A stretch of 15,105 nucleotides of DNA from an uncultured Actinomycetes bacterium (GCA_937888775.1 CALAQT010000144.1:1-15105), one strand, 5' to 3'. Shown: positions 6,340 through 13,302, counted from the first letter of the stretch. Notes: generated by a model not told the origin, from the sequence alone. A program made the numbers and translations.

Positions 6340-7646
6340 GCACGGACAGCAACGGTCAGATACCGCTGACGATCTGGGCCGGGACCGTGCCGGGCAGCGC
6401 GTTCACCGAGGCGACCGAGACGGCGGACAGCTCCGTCAAGGACGCTGTCAGCTTCCCGCTGGACGCGAGCGGCGCGCCATTCCCGCCGCTCGACAGCTTC
6501 GACCAGGCGCTCTACAACCTGGTCCGCAACACGCAGTCGAACTCCAACGTCAAGGTCTTCGTGCAGTTCAACAAGCACGCGACCCAGCCGGAAGGAGACA
6601 GTCAGGACATCCTGCTGCAGCTGCTGATCGCCTCCGGGCGAAGCTATTTCCCGGGCGCGGATTTCGGCCCCGTCAACTACGCCGGGCACGCCGGCATCCT
6701 CTTCTACCCGCATGGCAGCACGACGCCGACAAGCGGCCCGAACATCGTGCTCGACATCCGTGATGCCGTCCAGATCGCGATCGCCGCCGCCGACAACGCT
6801 CCGATCCCGCCGGCCAACGCGCAGGTGCGCTCGCTCGCCGACTGGGCGATGTACGTGTCGGGCGCCAAAACCCCGCCGCCGCTGACCCAGACGCTCGGCC
6901 CGTTCAATCCCTGGACCGGCCAGCAGTACGCTTATTTCGGCTTCCCCTATCCGCGCTCACCGCTCGACACGGCCGGCCAGGCCATGTTCTACAACTCCTG
7001 CGCAGCGCCGCAGGGCACGACCCAGATCGTGCAGACCCATTCGCCGGTGAGCCTCGTGTTCAGCGCCGCGGACGGAACCACCTTCGGGCTGGACGCGGCG
7101 GGCAACCTCACAGGCAACGGCACCGGCATCATCTGGCGGCAGGGGGACCAGACGACGTACCTCGTGCGCGCCGGGAACTACTCGACGATGACCGTCACCG
7201 GAACCGGCAGCGGCACCGCGCACGTCGAGGTGTTCGGAGTCGTCGGCTCCCCGCTGACGAGCTATGCGCGGAAGATCTCCGACTACGTGTTCCGCGTGCG
7301 CGGCGACGCGACCGGCACGCTGCCCGTCAACTTCTTCGGGCCCGCGGGAGCAATGACGTTCGCGGGCCGGACGGTCACACCGCAAGCCGGCTTGCCGATC
7401 CAGCTCGCCGGACTGCCGGCTCGCATCAAGCACGGCAAGCGGCGCCTCGTCCTCGTGGCGAGCAGCCTCGGCGCGCCGCTGCCCGGGGCGGTCGTGACGC
7501 TCGCCGAGAAGTCGCTTACCCTCACGGCCACTACGGACGCGCATGGCCGCGCACGGTTCACCGTCAGGTTGTTGAAGGGCAGGTTTACGGTCGCCGTGAG
7601 CTACCCCGGGGCCGCGCCCCTCACGAGCACGATCCGCGTCCACTAG
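6297..7646 (+). CDS. Secreted multidomain surface protein, C-terminal part (frameshifted continuation)
   Basis: Continuation of the preceding gene. In this frame the sense sequence begins before the nominal start, about 6252, with PRTLICSGGKVVYPTVLSDG, so the 6297 start is only formal. The repaired protein would be about 747 residues from GTG 5404. Content: the end of an Ig-like domain (TLSTDSNGQIPLTIWAG); a 350-residue region with no family I recognise, rich in Gly, Thr and aromatic residues; then a C-terminal Ig/carboxypeptidase-regulatory-like domain (LPGAVVTLAEKSLTLTATTDAHGRARFTV...SYPGAAPL). There is no C-terminal membrane anchor or sorting signal, so it is probably secreted free or held non-covalently. 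The stop at 7644-7646 is 41 bases from the convergent winged-helix remnant. Confidence 0.75.
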   Translation: MLSDGSVLGSEFTLSTDSNGQIPLTIWAGTVPGSAFTEATETADSSVKDAVSFPLDASGAPFPPLDSFDQALYNLVRNTQSNSNVKVFVQFNKHATQPEGDSQDILLQLLIASGRSYFPGADFGPVNYAGHAGILFYPHGSTTPTSGPNIVLDIRDAVQIAIAAADNAPIPPANAQVRSLADWAMYVSGAKTPPPLTQTLGPFNPWTGQQYAYFGFPYPRSPLDTAGQAMFYNSCAAPQGTTQIVQTHSPVSLVFSAADGTTFGLDAAGNLTGNGTGIIWRQGDQTTYLVRAGNYSTMTVTGTGSGTAHVEVFGVVGSPLTSYARKISDYVFRVRGDATGTLPVNFFGPAGAMTFAGRTVTPQAGLPIQLAGLPARIKHGKRRLVLVASSLGAPLPGAVVTLAEKSLTLTATTDAHGRARFTVRLLKGRFTVAVSYPGAAPLTSTIRVH

Positions 7647-7687
7647 CTCCGCTTGGTCCCTGAGAGGTTCACGGTCGAGTCATCTTT

Positions 7688-8227
7688 TCAGGCTGTGAGG
7701 GCGGCGTCCGCGATTCTGGCGTTGAGTTCGTGTTCGTAGGCTCGCCAGGTTCGGGCGATGGCGCTGCGGTTGGCGATCTCGGCGGGGAGGGTGGGGTCGA
7801 GTTCGGCGAGGGATGGGTTGACGATTCGCGTGTAGGTCTTGGTGAAGAAGACGGCCAGTCGGTATCCCTCGCTGGTCAGCTCGTAGCGTTGGCTGCGGGG
7901 GATGCGCTGGATGAAACCTTTGTGGCGCAGACGCCGCAGGTCGTAGGTCATCTGCCGCGCGCCGTATCCCGGGATCAGTCCGGCGATCAGCTCGCGCAGG
8001 CTGCGGTTCGTGATGCCGGCGAACAGGTGCTGGTAGGAGCACACGCAGGCGAGCAGCGCCATCGTGCGCGGCTCGCCGAATCGTAGGCCGGGTGCGGGTA
8101 GGCCGTCGTGGGTGGATGGCAGCACCACGCGCTCGAGCGTCGTGGCGTCTGGCGCGCATTGGCACGCCTCAAGCTGGGAGGTGAGCAGGCGCTCGTTGAT
8201 GCGGTGGCCGATGTCGATCAGCGCATC
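7688..8227 (-). pseudogene. C-terminal remnant of a winged-helix protein family (5'-truncated)
   Basis: About 179 in-frame codons with convincing protein character: LRFGEPRTMALLACVC, the winged-helix-like GITNRSLRELIAGLIPGYGARQMTYDLRRLRHKGFIQRIP, then YELTSEGYRLAVFFTKTYTRIVNPSLAELDP. From memory, LRFGDPRVMAL/MTYDLRRLRxxGLI marks the C-terminal half of a widespread, functionally unassigned soil-bacterial family with a much longer N-terminus. Here sensible sequence starts near DALIDIGHRINERLL, at 8227. Upstream the frame stays open to 9022, but that is shadow of the citrate synthase gene on the other strand and its leader. There is no credible start or ribosome binding site at the left end of the homology; a GTG near 8131 would be internal. 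I read it as a decayed 3' fragment, possibly left by a mobile element. Function unknown. Confidence 0.65.
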
Positions 8228-8306
8228 GCTATCGCGTGCTCGTGCTCGTGCTCCTCCGAGCTCTGCCGCGGCAGGTCGCCCGGACTTGTGCTTCTGTTGA
8301 GCGGCT

Positions 8307-8321
8307 CGCAATCCGCGAGAC
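8307..8321 (+). repeat. 15-base direct repeat, copy 2
   Basis: Exact second copy of CGCAATCCGCGAGAC (first at 2184-2198), in the same orientation, about 80 bases beyond the truncated end of the winged-helix remnant. Confidence 0.5.
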
Positions 8322-8394
8322 TTATGCGTTGCGACGGCTCCACGTGCGCGGATAGCTCGGCGCTCACGACTGCCTTGGCGACATAGGGATCGTC

Positions 8395-8412
8395 CCGATC
8401 GGGCCCGATCGG
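8395..8412. promoter_or_regulatory. Perfect 18-bp palindrome, possible operator
   Basis: CCGATCGGGCCCGATCGG equals its own reverse complement. It lies about 280 bases upstream of the citrate synthase start. Such perfect symmetry suits a dimeric regulator, but GC-rich DNA makes palindromes commoner by chance. Confidence 0.3.
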
Positions 8413-8689
8413 CGCCTCGGCGGATGATCGGATTCGCCCAGGAGCAGAAGCCTCGGCGGCCTCCAATCGCAACTCTTGGCGGCCGGATTGCGCCGATTCC
8501 GGCAGCGGTTGGGCGACCGTGGCCACGCTCCTGCTCCCGTTCCGTTGCAGTCGCCTCGTGGCGGCCGCCGCCGGCTTCCGCTCCGCTTGAGCGCAGAAGC
8601 ATGGCCGCCGCTACTGCTTGTAGCCCAACTGAGAAGCGACGGCCGAGCATGGACACTGGGATGGCCGGGCGCAGCCGGTTCGCGATAAA

Positions 8690-10063
8690 GTGACCGGCTT
8701 GGAGCGGAGCGCTCACATCGGAACCGGAGGGCAGCTGAGCGCCGAGGCGCAGGCGGGGCAGGACAGTTTCGAGGGGGGAACTCGCGATACGCTGACGGTG
8801 ATCGACAATCGCACCGGACGCAGCTTCGAGCTCGCGATCGCTGACGGCGCGGTGCGGGCGACCGACCTGCGACAGATCGCGCTCGATGACGGCGAGGGGT
8901 TGGCGTCCTACGACCCTGGCTTTACGAACACCGCCGCTTGCCGGAGCGCGATCACGCACATCGATGGTGAAGCGGGCGTGTTGCAACATCGGGGCTATCG
9001 AATCGAGGAGTTGTGCGAGCACTCGACGTTCATCGAGGTCGCGTACCTACTGGTCAATGGCGAGCTGCCGAGCGCCGCCCAGCTGGAGCACTGGAGCAAC
9101 GAGGTCGGAACGCGCAACTTCGTGCACGAGAACGTCAAGAGCTTCCTACAGGGCTTCCGCTACGACGCTCACCCGATGGCGATCCTGGCCGCGGCGGTCG
9201 GGGCGCTATCGACGTTCTACACCGATGCCGGCGAGGTTCACGACAAGGATGCGAGGGAGCGCCAGGTCGCGCGGTTGCTGGCGAAGATGCCGACGCTGGC
9301 CGCGTTCTCCTACCGCCACCTCACGGGCCGACCGTACGTGTATCCCGAGGACGACCTCAGCTATGCGGGGAATCTACTTTCGATGATGTTCCGGATGAGC
9401 GAACTGAAGTACGAGTTCGATTCGCGGGTCGAGCGGACGCTCGATGTTCTGTTGATGCTCCACGCCGATCACGAGCAGAACGCTTCGACGACCGCAGTGC
9501 GCGCGGTCGGATCGACTCACGTGAACCCGTATGCGGCCGTCGCAGCGGGCGTTGCGGCGCTGTCGGGCCCGATGCGCGGCGCGGCGGACGAGGCGGTGCT
9601 TATGATGCTCAGGCGGATCGGCCGGGTCGAGGACGTACCGCAATTCCTCGCGAGCGTGCGGGCTGGCCGCGAGCGGCTGATGGGGTTTGGGCACTGGGTG
9701 TACAGGACGCACGACCCGCGGGCGAGGATCCTCCGCGAGCAACTCGACGCCCTTTACGAACTGCGGGGGAAGAATCCCCTCGCCGAAATCGCGTACGAAC
9801 TGGAGAAGCAAGCGCTTGAGGACGAGTTCTTCACCTCGCGCAGGCTGTTCCCGAACGTCGATCTCTACTCGGGCCTCACATACGAGGCAATTGGTGTGCC
9901 GGCTGCGATGTTCCCGGTGATGTTCGCGCTAGCCCGAAGCGCCGGATGGCTCGCCCAGTGGCTTGAGATGGTCAAGGACCCGGAGCAGCAGAGCGTCCGC
10001 CCACGTCAGATCTACGTCGGCGAGCTGGCCCGCGACTACGTCCCGGTTGCCAGGCGCGGCTGA
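8690..10063 (+). CDS. gltA: Citrate synthase family protein with a substituted catalytic His
   Basis: A 457-residue cytoplasmic protein of the citrate synthase family, which condenses acetyl-CoA with oxaloacetate. Family landmarks are present: DTLTVIDNRTG, TNTAACRSAITHIDG, the LHADHEQNAST motif (258-267), GFGH with His335 (E. coli His305), DPR with Arg344, NVDLYSG with Asp391 (E. coli Asp362), Arg416 and RPRQ at 437-440. However, the first catalytic His (E. coli His264, in GPAHGGANEA) is Arg296 here, in GPMRGAADEA; nearby Asn is Asp300. The family's IAHW is LAQW and GHRVY is GHWVY. It may therefore be a divergent paralogue with weak or altered activity. GTG 8690 has no ribosome binding site and adds about 30 residues to the usual start near DTLTV, so the true start may lie downstream (GAGGGGGG at 8771-8778 is purine-rich). 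It is monocistronic. Confidence 0.93.
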   Translation: MTGLERSAHIGTGGQLSAEAQAGQDSFEGGTRDTLTVIDNRTGRSFELAIADGAVRATDLRQIALDDGEGLASYDPGFTNTAACRSAITHIDGEAGVLQHRGYRIEELCEHSTFIEVAYLLVNGELPSAAQLEHWSNEVGTRNFVHENVKSFLQGFRYDAHPMAILAAAVGALSTFYTDAGEVHDKDARERQVARLLAKMPTLAAFSYRHLTGRPYVYPEDDLSYAGNLLSMMFRMSELKYEFDSRVERTLDVLLMLHADHEQNASTTAVRAVGSTHVNPYAAVAAGVAALSGPMRGAADEAVLMMLRRIGRVEDVPQFLASVRAGRERLMGFGHWVYRTHDPRARILREQLDALYELRGKNPLAEIAYELEKQALEDEFFTSRRLFPNVDLYSGLTYEAIGVPAAMFPVMFALARSAGWLAQWLEMVKDPEQQSVRPRQIYVGELARDYVPVARRG

Positions 10064-10287
10064 CGTCGGGGCTCGCCGCCGAGAAGAACGCAGCCTCTCG
10101 CGCGACCTTCCTCCAGCGGGAGTGTGGCGAGTCGCGCTCGCGCCCCCTCGGCCTGACGCCGATAGCTGACGACCGCGAGTTCTGCAAACACGAGATTCGA
10201 AAAGCAACAGCGAGACGCGTCGCCGAGGACGCCCCCGCATCGGAACGAAGGAGGGCACAACTGGGCCGTCCCGGCGTTTGCTAGCTG

Positions 10288-10464
10288 TCAGCGGTCGTCG
10301 CCGATCGTCAGCAAGCGCTCGCGCTTCTCCGGGTCGAGTCGGTAGAAGTGGTGTAACGAGCGTCGGGTAGGTCGACCGCTAAGAGGGTCGGCCACCGTGG
10401 CGCCGAACTCGTCGGCTGTTCTCGCAGTCAGACGAATGGAGACACCACGATGGCCGAAGGTCAC
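10288..10464 (-). CDS. Possible small protein or 3' gene fragment (doubtful)
   Basis: A 58-codon frame on the minus strand from GTG 10464, ending LHHFYRLDPEKRERLLTIGDDR then TGA. The composition (balanced charges, aromatics) looks more protein-like than the surrounding shadows, and the frame stays open upstream without an ATG. It overlaps the start of the IS256-type transposase remnant on the other strand, so its 5' part may be element DNA and only the C-terminal about 25 residues native: a host gene end cut off by the insertion. There is no ribosome binding site and no family is recognised. Confidence 0.22.
   Translation of the reverse strand: MTFGHRGVSIRLTARTADEFGATVADPLSGRPTRRSLHHFYRLDPEKRERLLTIGDDR
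10438..10442 (+). promoter_or_regulatory. Ribosome binding site of the transposase remnant
   Basis: GGAGA seven bases before ATG 10450 marks the original transposase start. Confidence 0.5.
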
Positions 10465-10707
10465 AGCGTGACGGTTGCCGATGTCGTCGCCAAGACGATC
10501 GATGGTCGGCTTGAGGATTTCGCGCGCGAGGCGGTTGCGCTGGTCGCCCGTGAGTTGATGGAAGCCGAGATCAGCGGGGAGATCGGCGCCGAACTGGGCG
10601 AGGTCGCGCGCGGGGAAACGCGGGTCAAGCTCTGCCCAATCCGGGCCCCGGTCCGATTGGCGGGTGTTGGCGCCGCGCGCCTGCTGGGCTGCTACTCGGC
10701 CGTGTAG
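10450..10707 (+). pseudogene. IS256-family transposase, N-terminal remnant
   Basis: The frame starts at ATG 10450 with a good ribosome binding site. Residues about 18-52 (GRLEDFAREAVALVARELMEAEISGEIGAELGEVA) match the N-terminal helices of IS256/mutator-type transposases, whose usual continuation is ERxxQRNGYRxRxWDTRVG. Here the match stops after about residue 55 (10615), and the remaining codons are unrelated sequence overlapping the 3' end of the minus-strand winged-helix gene. The DDE catalytic residues and some 350 residues are missing, so it cannot transpose. The left end of the element presumably lies in 10340-10449, but I could not identify a terminal inverted repeat or target duplication. 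It was probably truncated by deletion, since the neighbouring gene is intact. Confidence 0.72.
10636..10660 (-). terminator. Bulged inverted repeat downstream of the winged-helix gene
   Basis: CCAATC (10636-10641) pairs with GATTGG (10655-10660), with CCGGG/CCCGG inside and a three-base bulge. On the minus strand it starts 32 bases after the winged-helix gene's stop. No T-run follows, so a terminator role is tentative. Confidence 0.3.
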
Positions 10708-11063
10708 CCGCGAGCGGCCTTCTTGATCTCCCCCGACTTCGCAAGTTGGGTCAGGCGAGTGGAGACGCTTCCTCGATTGAGGTTCAGGCCCTTGGCCACC
10801 TGGCCCGCCGTGCTCCCGGGATGCTCGGCCAGGAACTCGACGATGCTCTTCTTGGTGTCGACCTGGCGGGTACGCGCGGTTGCACGGCGAGTGCTCGCTC
10901 GCCGAGCGGTGGCGCGGCGCCCCGAGCGCGCTGACGCTGCCGGCGCTGCCCCGTCGTGGTGCGCGTGAAACTCCTTGATCTGCTCTTCGAGCCAGGCGAG
11001 ACGCTGCTGGAGATCCGCGCGCTCGGCTTCGAGCGTGTCGATCACTTGCTTAATGCGGGACAA
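10692..11063 (-). CDS. Coiled-coil / winged-helix DNA-binding protein
   Basis: A 123-residue protein in three parts. Residues 1-35 are a heptad-like helix (IKQVIDTLEAERADLQQRLAWLEEQIKEF), probably a dimerising coiled coil. Residues about 38-68 are an Ala/Arg/Thr-rich basic linker that could touch DNA. Residues about 70-123 form a winged helix-turn-helix (KSIVEFLAEHPGSTAGQVAKGLNLNRGSVSTRLTQLAKSGEIKKAARGYTAE) of the MarR/GntR-like class. The TTG start at 11063 is well supported by AAGGAG six bases upstream and by the start of the coiled coil. It is monocistronic and its last codons overlap the transposase remnant on the opposite strand without visible damage. Probably a transcription factor or nucleoid-associated protein; target and ligand unknown. 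Confidence 0.85.
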   Translation of the reverse strand: MSRIKQVIDTLEAERADLQQRLAWLEEQIKEFHAHHDGAAPAASARSGRRATARRASTRRATARTRQVDTKKSIVEFLAEHPGSTAGQVAKGLNLNRGSVSTRLTQLAKSGEIKKAARGYTAE

Positions 11064-11069
11064 CTGCTG

Positions 11070-11075
11070 CTCCTT
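11070..11075 (-). promoter_or_regulatory. Ribosome binding site deciding a TTG start
   Basis: AAGGAG on the minus strand, six bases before TTG 11063. Confidence 0.75.
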
Positions 11076-11090
11076 GTTCGAAGGGATCTA

Positions 11091-11108
11091 CTCGGGCTGG
11101 GGCCCGAG
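11091..11108. promoter_or_regulatory. Perfect hairpin in the winged-helix gene leader
   Basis: CTCGGGC (11091-11097) and GCCCGAG (11102-11108) flank the loop TGGG. It sits 28 bases upstream of the TTG start; it could be an autoregulatory operator or a leader hairpin. Confidence 0.3.
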
Positions 11109-11528
11109 ATTTGCGGCGCACGCTGTACGTCAACGCGCGCTCAAAATGACGTGGCGCTTGCACGCGAAGTGCGCATGGCGAGGTGTGCTGCTAGGGATGG
11201 TATCCCGAGTAATCACGCCTCAGCCAACAGGGGCCGGGCACCCGCGTTGCTCGTGAGGGAGCATGCCCCCATCGCAACGAAACCAGGCAGGTCGGGCGAG
11301 CGGGCTCAGGCTTGTGCTTGCGCTGGGCGATGCATCGCAGACCGTTGGCCACACCGACGCTCTAGCCGTGGACACCATTGTGCGACCGCGCCGACGCTGA
11401 CCGGCGCGTTCTGCGGCTGGGCCAAAGGAGCCTTCATGTGCCGGGCGCTTCTGGCACTTACGGCTCTGCACGCGCGCGGGCTCGTAGCGTGGGCCATTCG
11501 CGGGGATCGCAGGCTGTGCGGCAGCTGG

Positions 11529-11768
11529 CTATCGGTGCCGCCCGCGCCGCGGGTGCGCGGCGGGTGCTCCTGGGGGTTCTGGCTCGAGCAGGAGCACGCC
11601 GACCATCCGCCCGTGGTCATGGACGCGCTCGATCTCGTATCCGTTGCGCTCGAGCTCGGACACGACGGCGGCCGGGAAGTCAATCCCGCCGGCATGCAGT
11701 CCGGCAAAAGCGACCGGCTGGTCGCCGGCCCGGTGCAGCCGTTGTTGCTGGGCGTCAGCGAGCGTCAT
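11529..11768 (-). CDS. Small conserved-looking protein of unknown function
   Basis: A 79-residue soluble protein from ATG 11768, reading QQQRLHRAGDQPVAFAGLH, then GGIDFPAAVVSELERNGYEIERV and DHGRMVGVLLLEPE. The middle looks like a small helix-turn-helix-like unit (helix, turn, helix with NGYEIERV) followed by a beta hairpin. I recall similar unnamed proteins in Solirubrobacterales, but cannot verify it. The frame is open 13 codons further up; the ATG at 11768 is preferred because the first residues (MTLADAQQQR) are protein-like while the extension is Cys/Arg-rich. No strong ribosome binding site is visible. The gene diverges from the glycerophosphodiesterase gene across a spacer of about 145 bases holding a 9-bp inverted repeat. 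Ends in a Pro/Arg tail. Confidence 0.6.
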   Translation of the reverse strand: MTLADAQQQRLHRAGDQPVAFAGLHAGGIDFPAAVVSELERNGYEIERVHDHGRMVGVLLLEPEPPGAPAAHPRRGRHR

Positions 11769-11838
11769 CGTCCAGATTGTCGCCCTGCAGCAGGCGCGGG
11801 CCGCCATCGCTTGTTAGGTGGGTCCCGCTTCTTGTGGT

Positions 11839-11861
11839 CCGTGTTCACGACCTGAACACGG
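11839..11861. promoter_or_regulatory. 9-bp perfect inverted repeat between divergent genes
   Basis: CCGTGTTCA (11839-11847) and TGAACACGG (11853-11861) are separated by CGACC. The position between two divergently transcribed genes and the TGTTCA-N5-TGAACA symmetry suit a repressor operator; as RNA it would be a stable hairpin. Confidence 0.45.
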
Positions 11862-11914
11862 TCGGTAACGGGCCCGCGACATCTGAGCGGCCCTAGCCAG
11901 CGAGCCTGGGGGTC

Positions 11915-12472
11915 GTGGCTACGCTGCCGCCATTGTATGCGCACCGCCTTGGCCGCGAGCCCGGACCCGACTCGTCGCGAGCGGCCCTGCGGGCCACGCT
12001 CGCAGGGCCGGTCCATGGCCTTGAAACCGACGTCTGCCTGACTGGCGATGGACGGCTGGTCCTCCTGCACGACCCGTGGCTGAGCACCGGTACGACGTCA
12101 CGCGGCTGGGCGCATGAGGCGGAGTCGAGCGAGTTGTGTCATGCCCGGCTGCGTGACCGTGACGGGGCCGCGACGAACGAGACGCCGATGCTGCTCGACG
12201 AGTTGTTGGACGTCGCGCCCGGTGACCTTGCGGTGCAGGTCGAGGCGCGCTGGGGGGCGCTTGCCGGGGTCGGTGGTGTCTGCATTGAACATTTCCTTCT
12301 GCACGAGGGGCTAGTCGACCGCCTTCGGTTGGATGGTCTCAGCGTCACAACCGGGACGGTCAACGACGCCACGCTGGCGGCGCGAGCCGCTGCTCTCGGC
12401 GTCGACGCGATCACCACCGACCGACCCGCGGCGCTGTGCGGTGAGCTGGCCGCGATGTTGTTGGCGGCCTGA
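11915..12472 (+). CDS. Glycerophosphodiester phosphodiesterase family protein, shortened
   Basis: A 185-residue protein of the GDPD (UgpQ/GlpQ-like) TIM-barrel family, which hydrolyses glycerophosphodiesters to glycerol-3-phosphate and an alcohol. The catalytic core HR...ExD...HD is visible: His10-Arg11, Glu37-Thr-Asp39 and His52-Asp53; Glu110 in VQVE is the likely further metal ligand. The C-terminal barrel end is typical (VTTGTVNDATLAARAAALGVDAITTDRP). Between Glu110 and ARWGALAGVGGVCIEH the usual middle strands and helices, roughly 60-70 residues, are missing, yet the frame is intact, giving 185 rather than about 240-250 residues. No signal peptide, so cytoplasmic. GTG 11915 is the first start; only a close GGGGG precedes it. 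Convergent with the methyltransferase gene, 20 bases apart. Confidence 0.75.
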   Translation: MATLPPLYAHRLGREPGPDSSRAALRATLAGPVHGLETDVCLTGDGRLVLLHDPWLSTGTTSRGWAHEAESSELCHARLRDRDGAATNETPMLLDELLDVAPGDLAVQVEARWGALAGVGGVCIEHFLLHEGLVDRLRLDGLSVTTGTVNDATLAARAAALGVDAITTDRPAALCGELAAMLLAA

Positions 12473-12479
12473 ACGGCGC

Positions 12480-12494
12480 GACCGCGGCGCGGTC
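12480..12494. terminator. Hairpin between convergent genes (possible shared terminator)
   Basis: GACCGC (12480-12485) and GCGGTC (12489-12494) with loop GGC, in the 20-base gap between two convergent stops and overlapping the methyltransferase stop codon. No T-run. Confidence 0.28.
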
Positions 12495-13290
12495 AGCCCG
12501 CGGCTCGCAGCACCGCGAGGATCCGCGGATGGCCGTCGATCTCCAGCTGATCGACGATCTCGAGCTCGTCGAGGCCGACGATGCGTCCAAGTCGCCGCAG
12601 ACCCTCCAGCGGGAAGCCCCAGTAGACGAGGTCATCGCGCGCGTACACGTCACCAGGCTCGTGAACCTCGATCGCCGCGATGTCGGCCGGGAGGCGCGAC
12701 CCGTAGGTCTCCAGCACGATCTCCCCGCGCGGCGTCAGCACGCTCGCGAGCGCCCGCAGCAACGCGATCGGGTCGGTCACGCGGTGCAAGATGCCAAAAC
12801 ACAACGCAACGTCGAAGCGCTCGCCGAGCTTGTGCACGTCGAGCGCGTCCATGCGTCGGTACTCCACGCGCGATGCGCGGAGCCCGGCGATCGCGCGGAA
12901 GCCGCCGCCACCCGCCAGCGTCACGCCGAAGCGAGCACGCACCCAGTCGACGTACTGCTCATTGTCGACCGCGACAACGCGCCGCGCGCCGCGGATCTCC
13001 GCGAGGAAGCTGTAGAAGCCATCGAACGCGCCGACGTCGAGCACGCTGCGACCCGTAAAACGATCCTCGCCGAGCACCGCAAGGCGATAGCCGTGGTCGC
13101 GGGCGATCCCCGGTGTGTAGACCCCCGGCGCAAGGGCGAAGGTGTGAAACCAAAGCGGAACCGAATCGCGGACGCGCTCCGCGTCCACGGCCGGCGCGCC
13201 GATCGCCTGCACGTCGGCGACAGCCCGCTCGGCAGCGGACGTCTCGGGAATCGCCTCGAACGGCTCGGCCGCGAGTGCATAGGCTGCCAA
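12493..13290 (-). CDS. SAM-dependent methyltransferase, CmoB/DUF1698-like
   Basis: A 265-residue class I methyltransferase. The SAM-binding motif VLDVGAFDGFYSF (83-95) is followed by an acidic strand end, VVAVDNE, then MDALDV, the motif-IV-like FDVALCFGILHRVTDPIALLRALASVLTPRGEIVLETYG, and a C-terminal beta region. WFHTFALAPGVYTPG (47-61) before motif I and ILHRVTDP resemble CmoB and the DUF1698/Methyltransf_9 group; CmoB itself carboxymethylates tRNA wobble uridine, but at this length and in this clade an undefined small-molecule substrate is as likely. The TTG start at 13290 is supported by GGAG eight bases upstream (13299-13302); a nearby out-of-frame ATG is rejected. Monocistronic, convergent with the phosphodiesterase gene. 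Confidence 0.88.
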   Translation of the reverse strand: MAAYALAAEPFEAIPETSAAERAVADVQAIGAPAVDAERVRDSVPLWFHTFALAPGVYTPGIARDHGYRLAVLGEDRFTGRSVLDVGAFDGFYSFLAEIRGARRVVAVDNEQYVDWVRARFGVTLAGGGGFRAIAGLRASRVEYRRMDALDVHKLGERFDVALCFGILHRVTDPIALLRALASVLTPRGEIVLETYGSRLPADIAAIEVHEPGDVYARDDLVYWGFPLEGLRRLGRIVGLDELEIVDQLEIDGHPRILAVLRAAG

Positions 13291-13298
13291 CGCATCAG

Positions 13299-13302
13299 CT
13301 CC
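13299..13302 (-). promoter_or_regulatory. Ribosome binding site deciding a TTG start
   Basis: GGAG on the minus strand, eight bases before TTG 13290 of the methyltransferase. Confidence 0.55.

Larger units (their letters stand above)
8228..8689. other. Gene-free leader of the citrate synthase gene
   Basis: About 460 bases with only chance frames. It contains the second 15-base repeat copy (8307-8321) and a perfect 18-base palindrome (8395-8412), both candidates for regulation or for scars of the event that truncated the winged-helix gene. Confidence 0.45.
11064..11528. other. Gene-free stretch
   Basis: About 465 bases between the winged-helix gene and the small minus-strand gene. Frames on both strands are chance products. 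Apart from the hairpin at 11091-11108, I see no recognisable feature. Confidence 0.45.

Noticed and set aside
8228..9022. N-terminal extension of the winged-helix frame on the minus strand (444 codons in total)
   Set aside because: This part is antisense to the citrate synthase gene and its leader, is Arg/Ala-rich, and has no domain.
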